Below are positions 51,693 to 59,662 of a DNA stretch of 64,000 nt, piece by piece. The position numbers and the translations under genes were made by a program. Source of the DNA: Oscillospiraceae bacterium (GTDB lineage Bacteria > Bacillota > Clostridia > Oscillospirales > Ruminococcaceae); assembly GCA_902362965.1 (NCBI GenBank), contig CABIYQ010000003.1, positions 62,001-126,000 of the forward strand. Reading direction: 5' to 3'. The stretch's first letter is position 1. Every line of letters begins with the position of its first letter. The notes under the pieces are model-generated. The model was not told the origin of the DNA, made no database searches, and saw only the letters and a program-made list of their open reading frames with translations.

Positions 51693-52301
51693 TTAAATAT
51701 ACTTAAGTGTGTCAATAATTATATCAGAACAATTTTCTACACCGAATTTTCCGCTGTTAAGACAAATATTATAATGTTCCTTAAGTCCCCAAGTATGACC
51801 AGTATTGCCGCTGTAAAAAGATTCGCGGCGCTTGTCATTCTTTTTTATAATATATTCAGCAGAACCAGGACTCACACCATATTCTTCAATAACACGCTTA
51901 ATGCGGCTTTCCATATCAGCATAAATAAATGTATGGAAACATGAATCAAGATCACGAAGAATAAAATCCGCACACCTTCCAATAATCACACAACTTCCTG
52001 AAGAAGCCATTTTATTTATTATTTTTACTATTTCATTGTATAGAATATTTGACTTTGATATAATATTATCTATTTTTTTACCGGATTTGGACGCCAAAGA
52101 TAACTTATATAAAAAACTTTGTGAAACTTCTTCCTGCATGCTTTCCAGATATTCTTCCGGAACATTGCATTTTTCAGCTGCTTGTTGAAGTATTTCCTTA
52201 TTGTAGCATGGTATACCCAATTTGTCGGCCACCTTTTTACCGATTTCAAGTCCGCCGCTTCCAAATTGTCTTTCCAAAGTTATTACTATTTTTTTATTCA
52301 T
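51693..52301 (-). CDS. Cytidylate kinase-like family protein
   Basis: A 202-aa P-loop protein starting MNKKIVITLERQFGSGGLEIGKKVADKLG. The ERQFGSGG loop replaces the standard GxxGxGK and is typical of the 'cytidylate kinase-like' group (PF13189), which differs from true Cmk. CVIIGRCADFILRD, and a basic lid segment with RIKRVIEEYG and KKNDKRRESFY, follow as in that group. The substrate is uncertain. The start at 52301 has GGGG upstream. A longer frame to 52349 has no ribosome binding site. Confidence 0.85.
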   Translation of the reverse strand: MNKKIVITLERQFGSGGLEIGKKVADKLGIPCYNKEILQQAAEKCNVPEEYLESMQEEVSQSFLYKLSLASKSGKKIDNIISKSNILYNEIVKIINKMASSGSCVIIGRCADFILRDLDSCFHTFIYADMESRIKRVIEEYGVSPGSAEYIIKKNDKRRESFYSGNTGHTWGLKEHYNICLNSGKFGVENCSDIIIDTLKYI

Positions 52302-52385
52302 CGAAATCATCCCCATTACAATTTGAGTAATATTACAAAAATAATACAAAGTTGTTGAACTAATTTATTTATTTTTATGAATTAT

Positions 52386-52414
52386 ATTATACCATGTTAT
52401 TTGATAAAATGCAA
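52386..52414 (-). promoter_or_regulatory. Promoter of the cytidylate-kinase-like gene
   Basis: Minus strand: TTGCAT (52409-52414), 17-bp spacer, TATAAT (52386-52391). The rest of 52302-52555 is AT-rich and holds no gene that I can support. Confidence 0.65.
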
Positions 52415-52555
52415 GTATAAATATATTTTTTCTTTAAATTGTCATAATTATAATTATATAATATAAAAAATATGATAGGGATAATTATGTAAATTAATGA
52501 AATTAAAGATCCAGAATCTAAATGTCAAAAAATTTTAATTAATACTATACATATC

Positions 52556-52590
52556 AAAAAGGCTGCGCATAATATATACGCAGCCTTTTT
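52556..52590 (-). terminator. carD terminator
   Basis: Arms AAAAAGGCTGCG and CGCAGCCTTTTT with an 11-nt loop, followed on the minus strand by a T-rich stretch. Confidence 0.9.
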
Positions 52591-52616
52591 CATGTACCAT
52601 TTAATTATTATTTTAA

Positions 52617-53132
52617 CTAATCTTCGCAATTTTTAGATTTAATTCTTTCAGTTATAAAATTACCTATCTGATCTTCTTCAATGCCTAAAACAAAAGCAAA
52701 TTCCTGGTGAATTAAATGTTCAGCATCCTGCATCATTCTTTCATCGGCAGCAAGGAGTTTTTTACCCTTTAATCGTTGATTTTCCTGTTGAATATATAAA
52801 GTATGCATCATTGAAATAATCTGATGATAATCGTCGCTTCTTAGTACAGAGTTAAATATATTTTTTCTTGTATTTTTATCCTCGTACCATTGCGTTTCAG
52901 CTTCAGGCATTTCATCAATCAAACTATAAATTTCTTCCTTAGTAATCAGGTTTCTTACTTTTGATTCACAATTATTGCATGGAATATAATAAGAAGAATT
53001 TTTGGTTCTGATTGGTATAAGCTTAAAATATTCAGTTTCATCAACACCGTTAAAGCATTTTTTTACTTTGCTTTCAATCCGACAGATTTCCTTTGAACAG
53101 TAAACAACATAATTTCCGATATTATAACTCAT
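52617..53132 (-). CDS. CarD family transcriptional regulator
   Basis: A 171-aa protein. Residues 1-~65 form the CarD/CdnL RNA-polymerase-interacting Tudor-like domain (YNIGNYVVYCSKEICRIESKVKKCFNGVDETEYFKLIPI...SSYYIPCNN). Residues ~70-165 are helical (LRSDDYHQIISMMHTLYIQQENQRLKGKKLLAADERMMQDAEHLIHQEFAFVLGI), as in CdnL. CarD-type proteins bind the polymerase beta subunit and stabilise open complexes at promoters. GAGGTG precedes the ATG. It is monocistronic, with its own promoter and terminator. Confidence 0.92.
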   Translation of the reverse strand: MSYNIGNYVVYCSKEICRIESKVKKCFNGVDETEYFKLIPIRTKNSSYYIPCNNCESKVRNLITKEEIYSLIDEMPEAETQWYEDKNTRKNIFNSVLRSDDYHQIISMMHTLYIQQENQRLKGKKLLAADERMMQDAEHLIHQEFAFVLGIEEDQIGNFITERIKSKNCED

Positions 53133-53189
53133 TTTTGCACCTCGCTAACTGCAGTTAAGGTATGATTTATGTTAAACTTTACTAATAAT

Positions 53190-53218
53190 ATTATACCATA
53201 TTTGAAATTGATTTTCAA
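53190..53218 (-). promoter_or_regulatory. carD promoter
   Basis: Minus strand: TTGAAA (53213-53218), 17-bp spacer, TATAAT (53190-53195). Confidence 0.75.
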
Positions 53219-53244
53219 AGGTATAATTGCATAAAATTCCTTTA

Positions 53245-53287
53245 CTGATAAATTGGGTACAATTGTAATAATGCATAAAACCGGACG
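53245..53287. repeat. 43-bp direct repeat, left copy, at the edge of the transporter/two-component module
   Basis: It matches 58546-58588 at 41 of 43 positions in the same orientation. The right copy runs into a complete terminator hairpin. This copy keeps only the left arm (CCGGACG) and then diverges. The pair brackets the permease-ATPase-regulator-kinase genes and may mark the boundaries of an acquired or rearranged segment. Confidence 0.85.
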
Positions 53288-53411
53288 TGCTGTGAAGGAA
53301 TATGAATATGCAGATGACCCTCAAACCAATACCGAAAATCCCATGGTTACAACCGAGTTCAGCATTCAGCATAATTTTATGCCTTGGAAAATACCATACT
53401 TACCGATATAA
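53271..53411 (+). other. 46-codon open frame starting in the left repeat, possibly a gene remnant
   Basis: The frame reads MHKTGRAVKEYEYADDPQTN and so on to TAA. Its middle (about residues 8-35) is hydrophilic and protein-like, unlike random AT-rich frames. It has no ribosome binding site, starts within the repeat, and overlaps the 3' end of the sensor kinase on the other strand. It may be the tail of a gene left by an element that brought the module. I do not recognise a family. Confidence 0.2.
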
Positions 53412-54609
53412 AGCCGTCTTTTATTTCAGCAAAAATCTCTCCGTTCATCTTATGCATAAGCTGTCGGTTGATGTAAAGTCCCAGACCGCTGCCTTTTTCG
53501 TTCTCAGCATTTTCTCCTCTCCAGAAGCTCTCAAAAATGTGAGGCAATTCGTTTTCAGAAAGGGTACAGCCGCTATTCCTGACTGTAATAAGCAAGCAGC
53601 CGTCCTCCTCTGAAATCTGTATATCTATGCTTTTTCCGTCACCATATTTGATTGCATTCTCCATCACATTCTGCAAGACCTCAACGCTGCGGTCAAGGTC
53701 TCCTTTCAGCAGACGATCCATATAACTTCCCACGAAAAAATCCGTTCTGATGAGCCGTAGCTTTTCCGTATAATACAGCTTAATCTTACTGATAAGCTCC
53801 GACAGATAAAATTCGCCCATTTCCACTTCAAGGCTTAGAAAATCCTCCCTTGAGGCAGTAATGATCTGCAAAACGTAGCTTTCTATCTCGTCAGCTTTGG
53901 TATTGATGCTTTCGGCAATTTCAATCTGTTTCTCTCTGCCGTCATACAACCCCTTTGAAAGTGCCTTTGAATAAAGCTTTATCGCAGACAGCGGCGTTTT
54001 GATGTCATGTGACAAAGATAAAAGCAGCATTTTCTTATCCCTCTGCAAATCAAGCTCACGCTGTTTCTGTTGCTCCATATTTTCACGAAGCAGATCAACA
54101 CCCCAGATAAATCTACCGAAAAAGCGGCTTTTATCTTCTTTTATCGGACACGTAAGATTCCCCTTTGACAGTTCATAAGGAACGTTTGTCAGATTTTCAA
54201 AAGGCAGCAGAATCTTTATCCGTATAAATATCAGAACTCCTATAATCATCGCAGATAGAATACCCAGAATAATATTTACCATAAGCATCACGCTGCTTTT
54301 GTCCGACTCCATATCCGTTGTATAGTCGAAACGATAAAGCACACCATTTATTTCACGGATCGTATAGTCGCTGTCGGAATCATAAAATTTGTCGCTGTAT
54401 TTTTCAATATGCGTGACATATTCGCAGCCTGACATATCCACACTGTCAAAACCGCTTTGTTCAATTTCAAATACAAGCCTGTTTATCTCTACACGATATG
54501 GCCTGCCGCTGTCTGTATTATCCGAAGAAGCAAATAACAGATTGAATACGGCAAAAATCAGAATTATCATTGCAATTACAGCGGCGAATATCTTATTAAA
54601 CGCTTTCAT
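53377..54609 (-). CDS. Two-component sensor histidine kinase
   Basis: A 410-aa kinase with a membrane helix at ~9-28, a short extracytoplasmic loop (~65-70 aa) and a second helix at ~107-130. A HAMP-like segment follows. The HisKA domain has the phospho-accepting histidine in LLSLSHDIKTPLSAIKLYSK (H ~205). The ATPase domain has N, G1 and G2 boxes (VMENAIKYGDGK, GSGLGLYINRQLM). The layout is like VanS-type kinases. It is the last gene of the module, and its start overlaps the regulator gene by 14 nt. It probably senses envelope stress or an antimicrobial peptide. Confidence 0.93.
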   Translation of the reverse strand: MKAFNKIFAAVIAMIILIFAVFNLLFASSDNTDSGRPYRVEINRLVFEIEQSGFDSVDMSGCEYVTHIEKYSDKFYDSDSDYTIREINGVLYRFDYTTDMESDKSSVMLMVNIILGILSAMIIGVLIFIRIKILLPFENLTNVPYELSKGNLTCPIKEDKSRFFGRFIWGVDLLRENMEQQKQRELDLQRDKKMLLLSLSHDIKTPLSAIKLYSKALSKGLYDGREKQIEIAESINTKADEIESYVLQIITASREDFLSLEVEMGEFYLSELISKIKLYYTEKLRLIRTDFFVGSYMDRLLKGDLDRSVEVLQNVMENAIKYGDGKSIDIQISEEDGCLLITVRNSGCTLSENELPHIFESFWRGENAENEKGSGLGLYINRQLMHKMNGEIFAEIKDGFISVSMVFSKA

Positions 54610-55264
54610 ATTTGTAGCCTACGCCCCAAACGGTCAAAATTTTCTTCGGATTTTTCGGATCATCTTCAATTTTCTGCCGAAGCCATTTGATATGTACAGT
54701 AAGGGTCTGCTGCTCCGAAAAGCTGTCACTGCCCCAGATCTGATTGAAAATATATTCCTTGCTCAGAGCCTTACCCTTGTTTTCCATAAGAAGCACAAGC
54801 AGGTTAAATTCCTTTGATGTCATTTCAACGAGTGTACCGTTTTTGTACACTGTACGGCTGATCTTATTTATGCGGATATTGCCGTCGGTCAATTCGGAGA
54901 CAGCATATCTCCGCTTAAATATTCCACCTATCTTTGCAAGCATGATGTCAATATCATATGGCTTTTCAATGTAATCATCCGCACCAAGAATAAGTCCGTT
55001 AAGCTTATCCTCCTTTTCTGTTTTTGCACTTACAATAAGAATAGGTGTGTTACTTTCCTCACGAATTTTTCTGCACACCGCAAAGCCATCCATACCCGGC
55101 AGCATAATATCCAACACAACAAGCCTTGCGCCGTACTTTTCATAAATCGACAAGGCTTTTTCACCGCTTTCCGCCATAGATACTGTGTAATTTTCCGCAC
55201 GAAGAAAATCACACAGCAATCCACTCAACTCCTTGTTATCTTCCACAATAAGAATATCAGTCAT
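54596..55264 (-). CDS. OmpR/PhoB-type response regulator
   Basis: A 222-aa regulator starting MTDILIVEDNKELSGLL at 55264 (AAAGGA upstream). The receiver domain has the acidic pair in VEDN, phospho-Asp in LVVLDIMLPGMDG, and the conserved Lys in DDYIEKPYD. The C-terminal winged helix is LTDGNIRINKISRTVYKNGTLVEMTSKEFNLLVLLMENKG...QTLTVHIKWLRQKIEDDPKNPKKILTVWGVGYKYE. It is phosphorylated by the kinase encoded next. Its likely site is the 11-bp direct repeat upstream of the permease gene. Confidence 0.95.
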   Translation of the reverse strand: MTDILIVEDNKELSGLLCDFLRAENYTVSMAESGEKALSIYEKYGARLVVLDIMLPGMDGFAVCRKIREESNTPILIVSAKTEKEDKLNGLILGADDYIEKPYDIDIMLAKIGGIFKRRYAVSELTDGNIRINKISRTVYKNGTLVEMTSKEFNLLVLLMENKGKALSKEYIFNQIWGSDSFSEQQTLTVHIKWLRQKIEDDPKNPKKILTVWGVGYKYESV

Positions 55265-55301
55265 AATAAATCCTTTCAAAGATATGACTGCTGATAATAT
55301 C

Positions 55302-56075
55302 TTACCATCCAAGTTCCAGCAGCCAGTTATTCAGTGATCGTTCACGCTCTCTCATCTGAGAAGCGTTTTCGTATCTGTCTAAATTATACTCGCCTTTTAT
55401 GTTTCCGTCAACTATGTAAAGCGCTCTTGTACATTTCGCTGCAACCTTTACATCGTGAGTGACAAGCATTATTGTCGTACCTTCATCGTTAAGCTTCAAA
55501 AGCTCCTCCATTACCTCGTCGGAGGAGGTGCGGTTCAATGCACCCGTCGGCTCATCGGCAAATATCATTTTTGGTCGGTTTATCATACTGCGGCAGATAC
55601 AGGCACGCTGAAGCTGTCCGCCGGAGACTTCATTAATGTCATTGTCGGCAATATCAATAATGCCCAGCTTGCGCATAAGATCCTGACCGTGCTGTACGGT
55701 CTCTTTGCGTGTTTCAGTATTCTTTTTCGACTGGCAGGCAGGAAGAATAATATTGTCCAGTACGGTCAGATTTTTCAGCATATACATCTGTTGAAAGATA
55801 AATCCCATTTCATCAAGCCTAAGACTTGCAAGTTCTTTCTCACCCAATTTAGCAATATTCTCTCCACAGAAGTCCACTTCACCGGCAGTGATACTGTCCA
55901 TCCCCGAAACGGCATAAAGAAGCGTGGACTTGCCCGAACCTGAAGGTCCCATAATTGCCACCATTTCTCCTTCAGAAACAGTAAAATTTACATTTTTCAG
56001 AACGTTATTCTGGCGTTTATTTACGATATATGTTTTACATAAATCTTTAACGTTTAAAACTGTATTTGTATTCAT
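55302..56075 (-). CDS. ABC transporter ATP-binding protein (MacB/BceA type)
   Basis: A 257-aa ATPase starting MNTNTVLNVKDLCKTYIVNK at 56075, after AAAGGAG. Walker A is GPSGSGKST, the Q-loop GFIFQQMYMLKNLTVLDNIILP, the signature VSGGQLQRA, Walker B MIFADEPTGALNR and the H-loop LVTHDVK. The EPTGAL sequence and length place it in the MacB/LolD/BceA group, which pairs with FtsX-type permeases and often expels antimicrobial peptides. It is 7 nt from the permease stop, so the two are coupled. Confidence 0.95.
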   Translation of the reverse strand: MNTNTVLNVKDLCKTYIVNKRQNNVLKNVNFTVSEGEMVAIMGPSGSGKSTLLYAVSGMDSITAGEVDFCGENIAKLGEKELASLRLDEMGFIFQQMYMLKNLTVLDNIILPACQSKKNTETRKETVQHGQDLMRKLGIIDIADNDINEVSGGQLQRACICRSMINRPKMIFADEPTGALNRTSSDEVMEELLKLNDEGTTIMLVTHDVKVAAKCTRALYIVDGNIKGEYNLDRYENASQMRERERSLNNWLLELGW

Positions 56076-56091
56076 AGCTGTTCTCCTTTGA

Positions 56092-58440
56092 TTATTCAAT
56101 ATTTGAGGCTTCCGCAGCAGAAACTTTTCTTAAATTCTGCGCTGAAATAAATGCGGCAAGTTCCGTTACGATCAGCACGATCAACGGATAGAGCACATAA
56201 ACCTCCAGAGGCATTATATCAAAATGAATGCTGTATGCTCCCATCATTTGGAATACAGGCTCAACTGTCAACTTTGAAAGAGGTGTGGAAAGACACGTAC
56301 CCAAAACTATTGATATCAGCAAAACAATTCCAATTCGTATGGTCTGCCATGCAACAAGAGAAGAATTTTTAAAGCCTATGGCTTTCAGTACTGCAATTTC
56401 ACCTTTTTCTTTTATAATAAAACTTTTTACCATAAGTAAAACAACCAGTATATTGATGCACAGAATTATACTTAGAATAAGTTTTTTTACACCTTCCAGC
56501 TGTCCGGCAACATCGCCAATCATATAGTCGATATATTCACCGGCATTATAAACCTTTGCATCATGATATAATTCCTTAAGCAGAGATTTTCTTTCTATAA
56601 GTGTTTTGCTGTCGGGATCATCAGTATATTTTATCTGAATGCCGAAACCTCCTGACGCATAGTTATAATCAAGCTGCTCGTCCTGGTAAAAGCGTATGCC
56701 TTCACCCAGATTGTTCATGGACTGATTGATAGCAGTTACAGTGTAGGTTTTTACTTCTTCACCTATTTGAATATTGACGTCATCGCCGATCTCTGCACCA
56801 ATATTGTCTGCCACAATATAGGAAATTGCTACCTCGCCGTTATTCTGCGGAGGGGTTCCCTCAAGGTATGAATACATATCCGCAGTAACCTCTCCCTTAC
56901 CCTGAAAAGCAAGAGAAGACATTTTTTTATCTCCATGTGCAATACTAAACCGGAACATTACCTCTTGAAATACATCCGCTTCTATATTGTTTTCACTAAG
57001 TTTTTTCCTGACATCGTCAAGTCTGCCGCTGATCATTCGTTCATTGCTTCCGTCAGCAGAAAATAACAGTTCCTGAGAAATTACGTGATCACAGTCTGCC
57101 ATGTTGAACATTGTAATTAATTTATCCGATTTTAGTGTATTGATAGTATTTACAGGAATAATGATCAGTAGCAGTCCCACAGTAAAAATCAAGATCATTG
57201 AAAAAAATCTTTTGGGACCGCTTAGAATATCATTTATTGCCATAAAAGGTACGGGAGAAAGTTTTGATTTGCTTAGATGAATAAATCCCTTGTTTTTGTA
57301 ACGTTCGCCTGTTTTACCGCTTCTAATTGCGTCGATCGGCGAAAATTTCCTGATCTTTCTTGTGCAGAAATAACAAAACAAAACAACAACAACCGCAGTA
57401 CTTACAGCGCAGGCAGCATTCAGAATAAATTTACCATCACTTGAAATAATGATATTTTGAGAAGCATTTTCTATCAGGAGTTTGCTGAACGGAAAACTGA
57501 GTACAAGTCCGATTGAAGCGCCAATGACAGATATTGCAAGATATTTTACTATGTAAAGCTCTCTGATTTTGTTGTTTGTAATTCCAATAGCTTTCATAAC
57601 GCCGATTTCACGGAATTCCTCGCTCATCGTGAAGTTGATTGTAAAATGAAGAATAACCATAGAAATCAGAATAAGACATATGCTGACAATCAGAACAACG
57701 GCCGCTATGAGCATATCCATAATGTACATCCGCTTGATTCCCGAATAGTTCATATTCATAATCATCTGCAAATCAAGATTATAAAACTTATCCATAAATT
57801 CAGTATCATCAGTATAAACTCCAATAGAATCCATGATATCTGCCTGCTCACTGCAAAACAGCTTAAAGTCGTTTTCACTTACCAGAAAACGCGTCATCCC
57901 AATCATCGCCGAACCAAAAAGAGCATCCTTTATATACCCCTTTAAAGTAAATTCCTTTTTAACGCCGTCTGCTTCTACTACAATTTTACAGCCTTCATAA
58001 AAATTATTTTCATCAGAATTGAAAATTTCGGCGGTAACATAAATTTCGCCGTCATTTACTTGAGTCAGCTCATTGGAATTCCTGTCAAATACCTTTGTAC
58101 CGTTTACGGTCGATAGGCACAGGCTGTTTCCGTATTCAAACTGATCCCCGCTGATATTAACATTGACAGGATCAATTTGAAGAAGCTCTGTACAGCTGTA
58201 AAAATAATCATTGTCTTCAGCGAAAGTCTCAAAGCTTTTGATTGCTTTTTCATCTGACGTTGCAAACCAATAGTCGGGTACGTTTGCTTTTTCAAAATAG
58301 CTGTCCAGCGCAGTTGAAATTGTAAACAAATTGTTTGCACTGCTTGCAATAAACGTTGCCGCCATAGTAATGAAAATCAAAAGAATGACATTCATGGTCT
58401 TTTTTCTTTTCAGGTCTTTTTTAAGTATTCGCAAATACAT
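56092..58440 (-). CDS. FtsX/MacB-like ABC transporter permease
   Basis: A 782-aa permease starting MYLRILKKDLKRKKTMNVILLIF at 58440, after GAAAGGGG. Two FtsX domains are visible. The first core (~240-360) contains EEFREIGVMKAIGITNNKIRELYIVKYLAI. The second (~650-780) contains KEKGEIAVLKAIGFKNSSLVAWQTIRIGIVLL. A large extracytoplasmic domain lies after helix 1 and another in the middle. This is the typical form of antimicrobial-peptide or lipoprotein transporters that do not import. It is the first gene of the module. An in-frame ATG two codons upstream is also possible. Confidence 0.9.
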   Translation of the reverse strand: MYLRILKKDLKRKKTMNVILLIFITMAATFIASSANNLFTISTALDSYFEKANVPDYWFATSDEKAIKSFETFAEDNDYFYSCTELLQIDPVNVNISGDQFEYGNSLCLSTVNGTKVFDRNSNELTQVNDGEIYVTAEIFNSDENNFYEGCKIVVEADGVKKEFTLKGYIKDALFGSAMIGMTRFLVSENDFKLFCSEQADIMDSIGVYTDDTEFMDKFYNLDLQMIMNMNYSGIKRMYIMDMLIAAVVLIVSICLILISMVILHFTINFTMSEEFREIGVMKAIGITNNKIRELYIVKYLAISVIGASIGLVLSFPFSKLLIENASQNIIISSDGKFILNAACAVSTAVVVVLFCYFCTRKIRKFSPIDAIRSGKTGERYKNKGFIHLSKSKLSPVPFMAINDILSGPKRFFSMILIFTVGLLLIIIPVNTINTLKSDKLITMFNMADCDHVISQELLFSADGSNERMISGRLDDVRKKLSENNIEADVFQEVMFRFSIAHGDKKMSSLAFQGKGEVTADMYSYLEGTPPQNNGEVAISYIVADNIGAEIGDDVNIQIGEEVKTYTVTAINQSMNNLGEGIRFYQDEQLDYNYASGGFGIQIKYTDDPDSKTLIERKSLLKELYHDAKVYNAGEYIDYMIGDVAGQLEGVKKLILSIILCINILVVLLMVKSFIIKEKGEIAVLKAIGFKNSSLVAWQTIRIGIVLLISIVLGTCLSTPLSKLTVEPVFQMMGAYSIHFDIMPLEVYVLYPLIVLIVTELAAFISAQNLRKVSAAEASNIE

Positions 58441-58469
58441 TTTCATACCCCTTTCATCGTTGTGATTCA

Positions 58470-58504
58470 ATTGTAGCATGAAAATTATTAAATAATCCTT
58501 AAAT
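58470..58504 (-). promoter_or_regulatory. Response-regulator box and promoter of the transporter/two-component module
   Basis: ATTTAA-GGATT-ATTTAA on the minus strand (58488-58493 and 58499-58504 as TTAAAT on plus) is a direct repeat with 11-bp period, the form used by OmpR/PhoB regulators. It covers the -35 window (58493-58498) of a TACAAT -10 (complement of 58470-58475). Confidence 0.6.
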
Positions 58505-58545
58505 CTGATCATAGTAATCGCAGCAACATTCAGTTCTTATTTATG

Positions 58546-58588
58546 CTGATAAATTGGCTGCAATTGTAATAATGCATAAAACCGGACG
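58546..58588. repeat. 43-bp direct repeat, right copy
   Basis: It matches 53245-53287 with two mismatches. Its end forms the left arm of the terminator of the 58603-59478 gene, so this copy looks like the original location. Confidence 0.85.
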
Positions 58589-58604
58589 CATAAAACGTCC
58601 GGTT
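58580..58604 (-). terminator. Terminator of the membrane protein gene at 58603-59478
   Basis: Arms AACCGGACG (58580-58588) and CGTCCGGTT (58596-58604), with a CATAAAA loop. On the minus strand it is followed by TTTATGCATTATT. Confidence 0.8.
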
Positions 58605-59478
58605 ATTCCATATTATGTTTTCTTTTTTTAACAATTAGTACCACGCTGAAAATTCCGATAACAATTACACCAGCAGCAATACTGAATATAATTAAATAAT
58701 TATTCATAGTATCATCATTATTATTTTCAACTGTTACTTCTTCGATAGGCTTTATAGGAACACCTCCCATTGTCATCGGATCAATAACATCTATATCAAA
58801 AGTATTATCCATGGCTTCCATAAAATCAGAAGCTTTGTAAACTTTTCCGTTGTCAATTCTGTTTCCTATTTCTTCCAACATAAGAGGCGCAGAAAAGTAT
58901 GGTACAACATATTCATTTTCAGTTGTTTTAATATATATAATATCCAGATAATATACAAAGGAATTTGCATGTATAATATCAATTATTTCTCCGTTTATCT
59001 GTTCCTTTGCACGTTCGGTTTCAGCATTAAAATCTATTAATTCATCAGGATTGTCTATGCTTTCAGATCCTATTGCTTTAAGCTTTCCGTCTACAGGATA
59101 CAAAGTTACCAACTGTCTTTCTGTTGGAACAAATATTCGATAATCATCAGTAATCAATGAAGCAAAGTTATTATTTTCTTTATATGTGTCTATCATATAG
59201 CCATCTATACAATAGCTTTTATAGGCTTTGCTTAAATCATAATTTTCCAGTCCATCGAAGTATCCTTCAATATCGCTTTTTATGGAATATGAAACGGCAT
59301 CTTTATCTTGTAAATTGTCGGCATAATAATCAAGGGCTGATTCAGCTTGATCTAATTCGTCGGAACTTATAGAATCGGTCTGAGTTATTTCATTTGTACT
59401 GGACTCATCAGCAAACGCAATTGTATTTAAGCATGATAAGTATATTGCAGAAATTAATATACTGATTATTTTTTTCAT
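58603..59478 (-). CDS. Secreted, C-terminally membrane-anchored protein of unknown function
   Basis: A 291-aa protein starting MKKIISILISAIYLSCLNTIAFA at 59478, 9 nt after AAGGAG. Residues 1-23 are a signal peptide. The body (~25-245) is acidic and extracytoplasmic, with a YSIKSDIEGYFDGLENYDLSKAYKSYCIDGY region. Near the end, residues ~262-284 form a membrane helix (YLIIFSIAAGVIVIGIFSVVLIV), then KKRKHNME. That basic tail looks like a sortase-type anchor tail but no LPxTG is present. I recognise no domain. It sits beside the module's right repeat on the same strand but has its own terminator. Confidence 0.75.
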   Translation of the reverse strand: MKKIISILISAIYLSCLNTIAFADESSTNEITQTDSISSDELDQAESALDYYADNLQDKDAVSYSIKSDIEGYFDGLENYDLSKAYKSYCIDGYMIDTYKENNNFASLITDDYRIFVPTERQLVTLYPVDGKLKAIGSESIDNPDELIDFNAETERAKEQINGEIIDIIHANSFVYYLDIIYIKTTENEYVVPYFSAPLMLEEIGNRIDNGKVYKASDFMEAMDNTFDIDVIDPMTMGGVPIKPIEEVTVENNNDDTMNNYLIIFSIAAGVIVIGIFSVVLIVKKRKHNME

Positions 59479-59633
59479 ATAAATCACTCCTTACTTTTAT
59501 GACTAATAAATAAACGTATTAATAACTAGCTACAATTACATTATATTTCCTATCATATAATTTTTCAATATTTATATAAATATTGTTATTAATCTGTAAC
59601 TTATTGTATAAAAATATTAAAAATGACAAATAA

Positions 59634-59658
59634 AACCGGACGTTTAAAACGTCCGGTT
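59634..59658 (-). terminator. coaBC operon terminator
   Basis: AACCGGACGTTT pairs with AAACGTCCGGTT around a short A-rich loop, followed by T-rich sequence on the minus strand. Confidence 0.85.
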
Positions 59659-59662
59659 GCTT

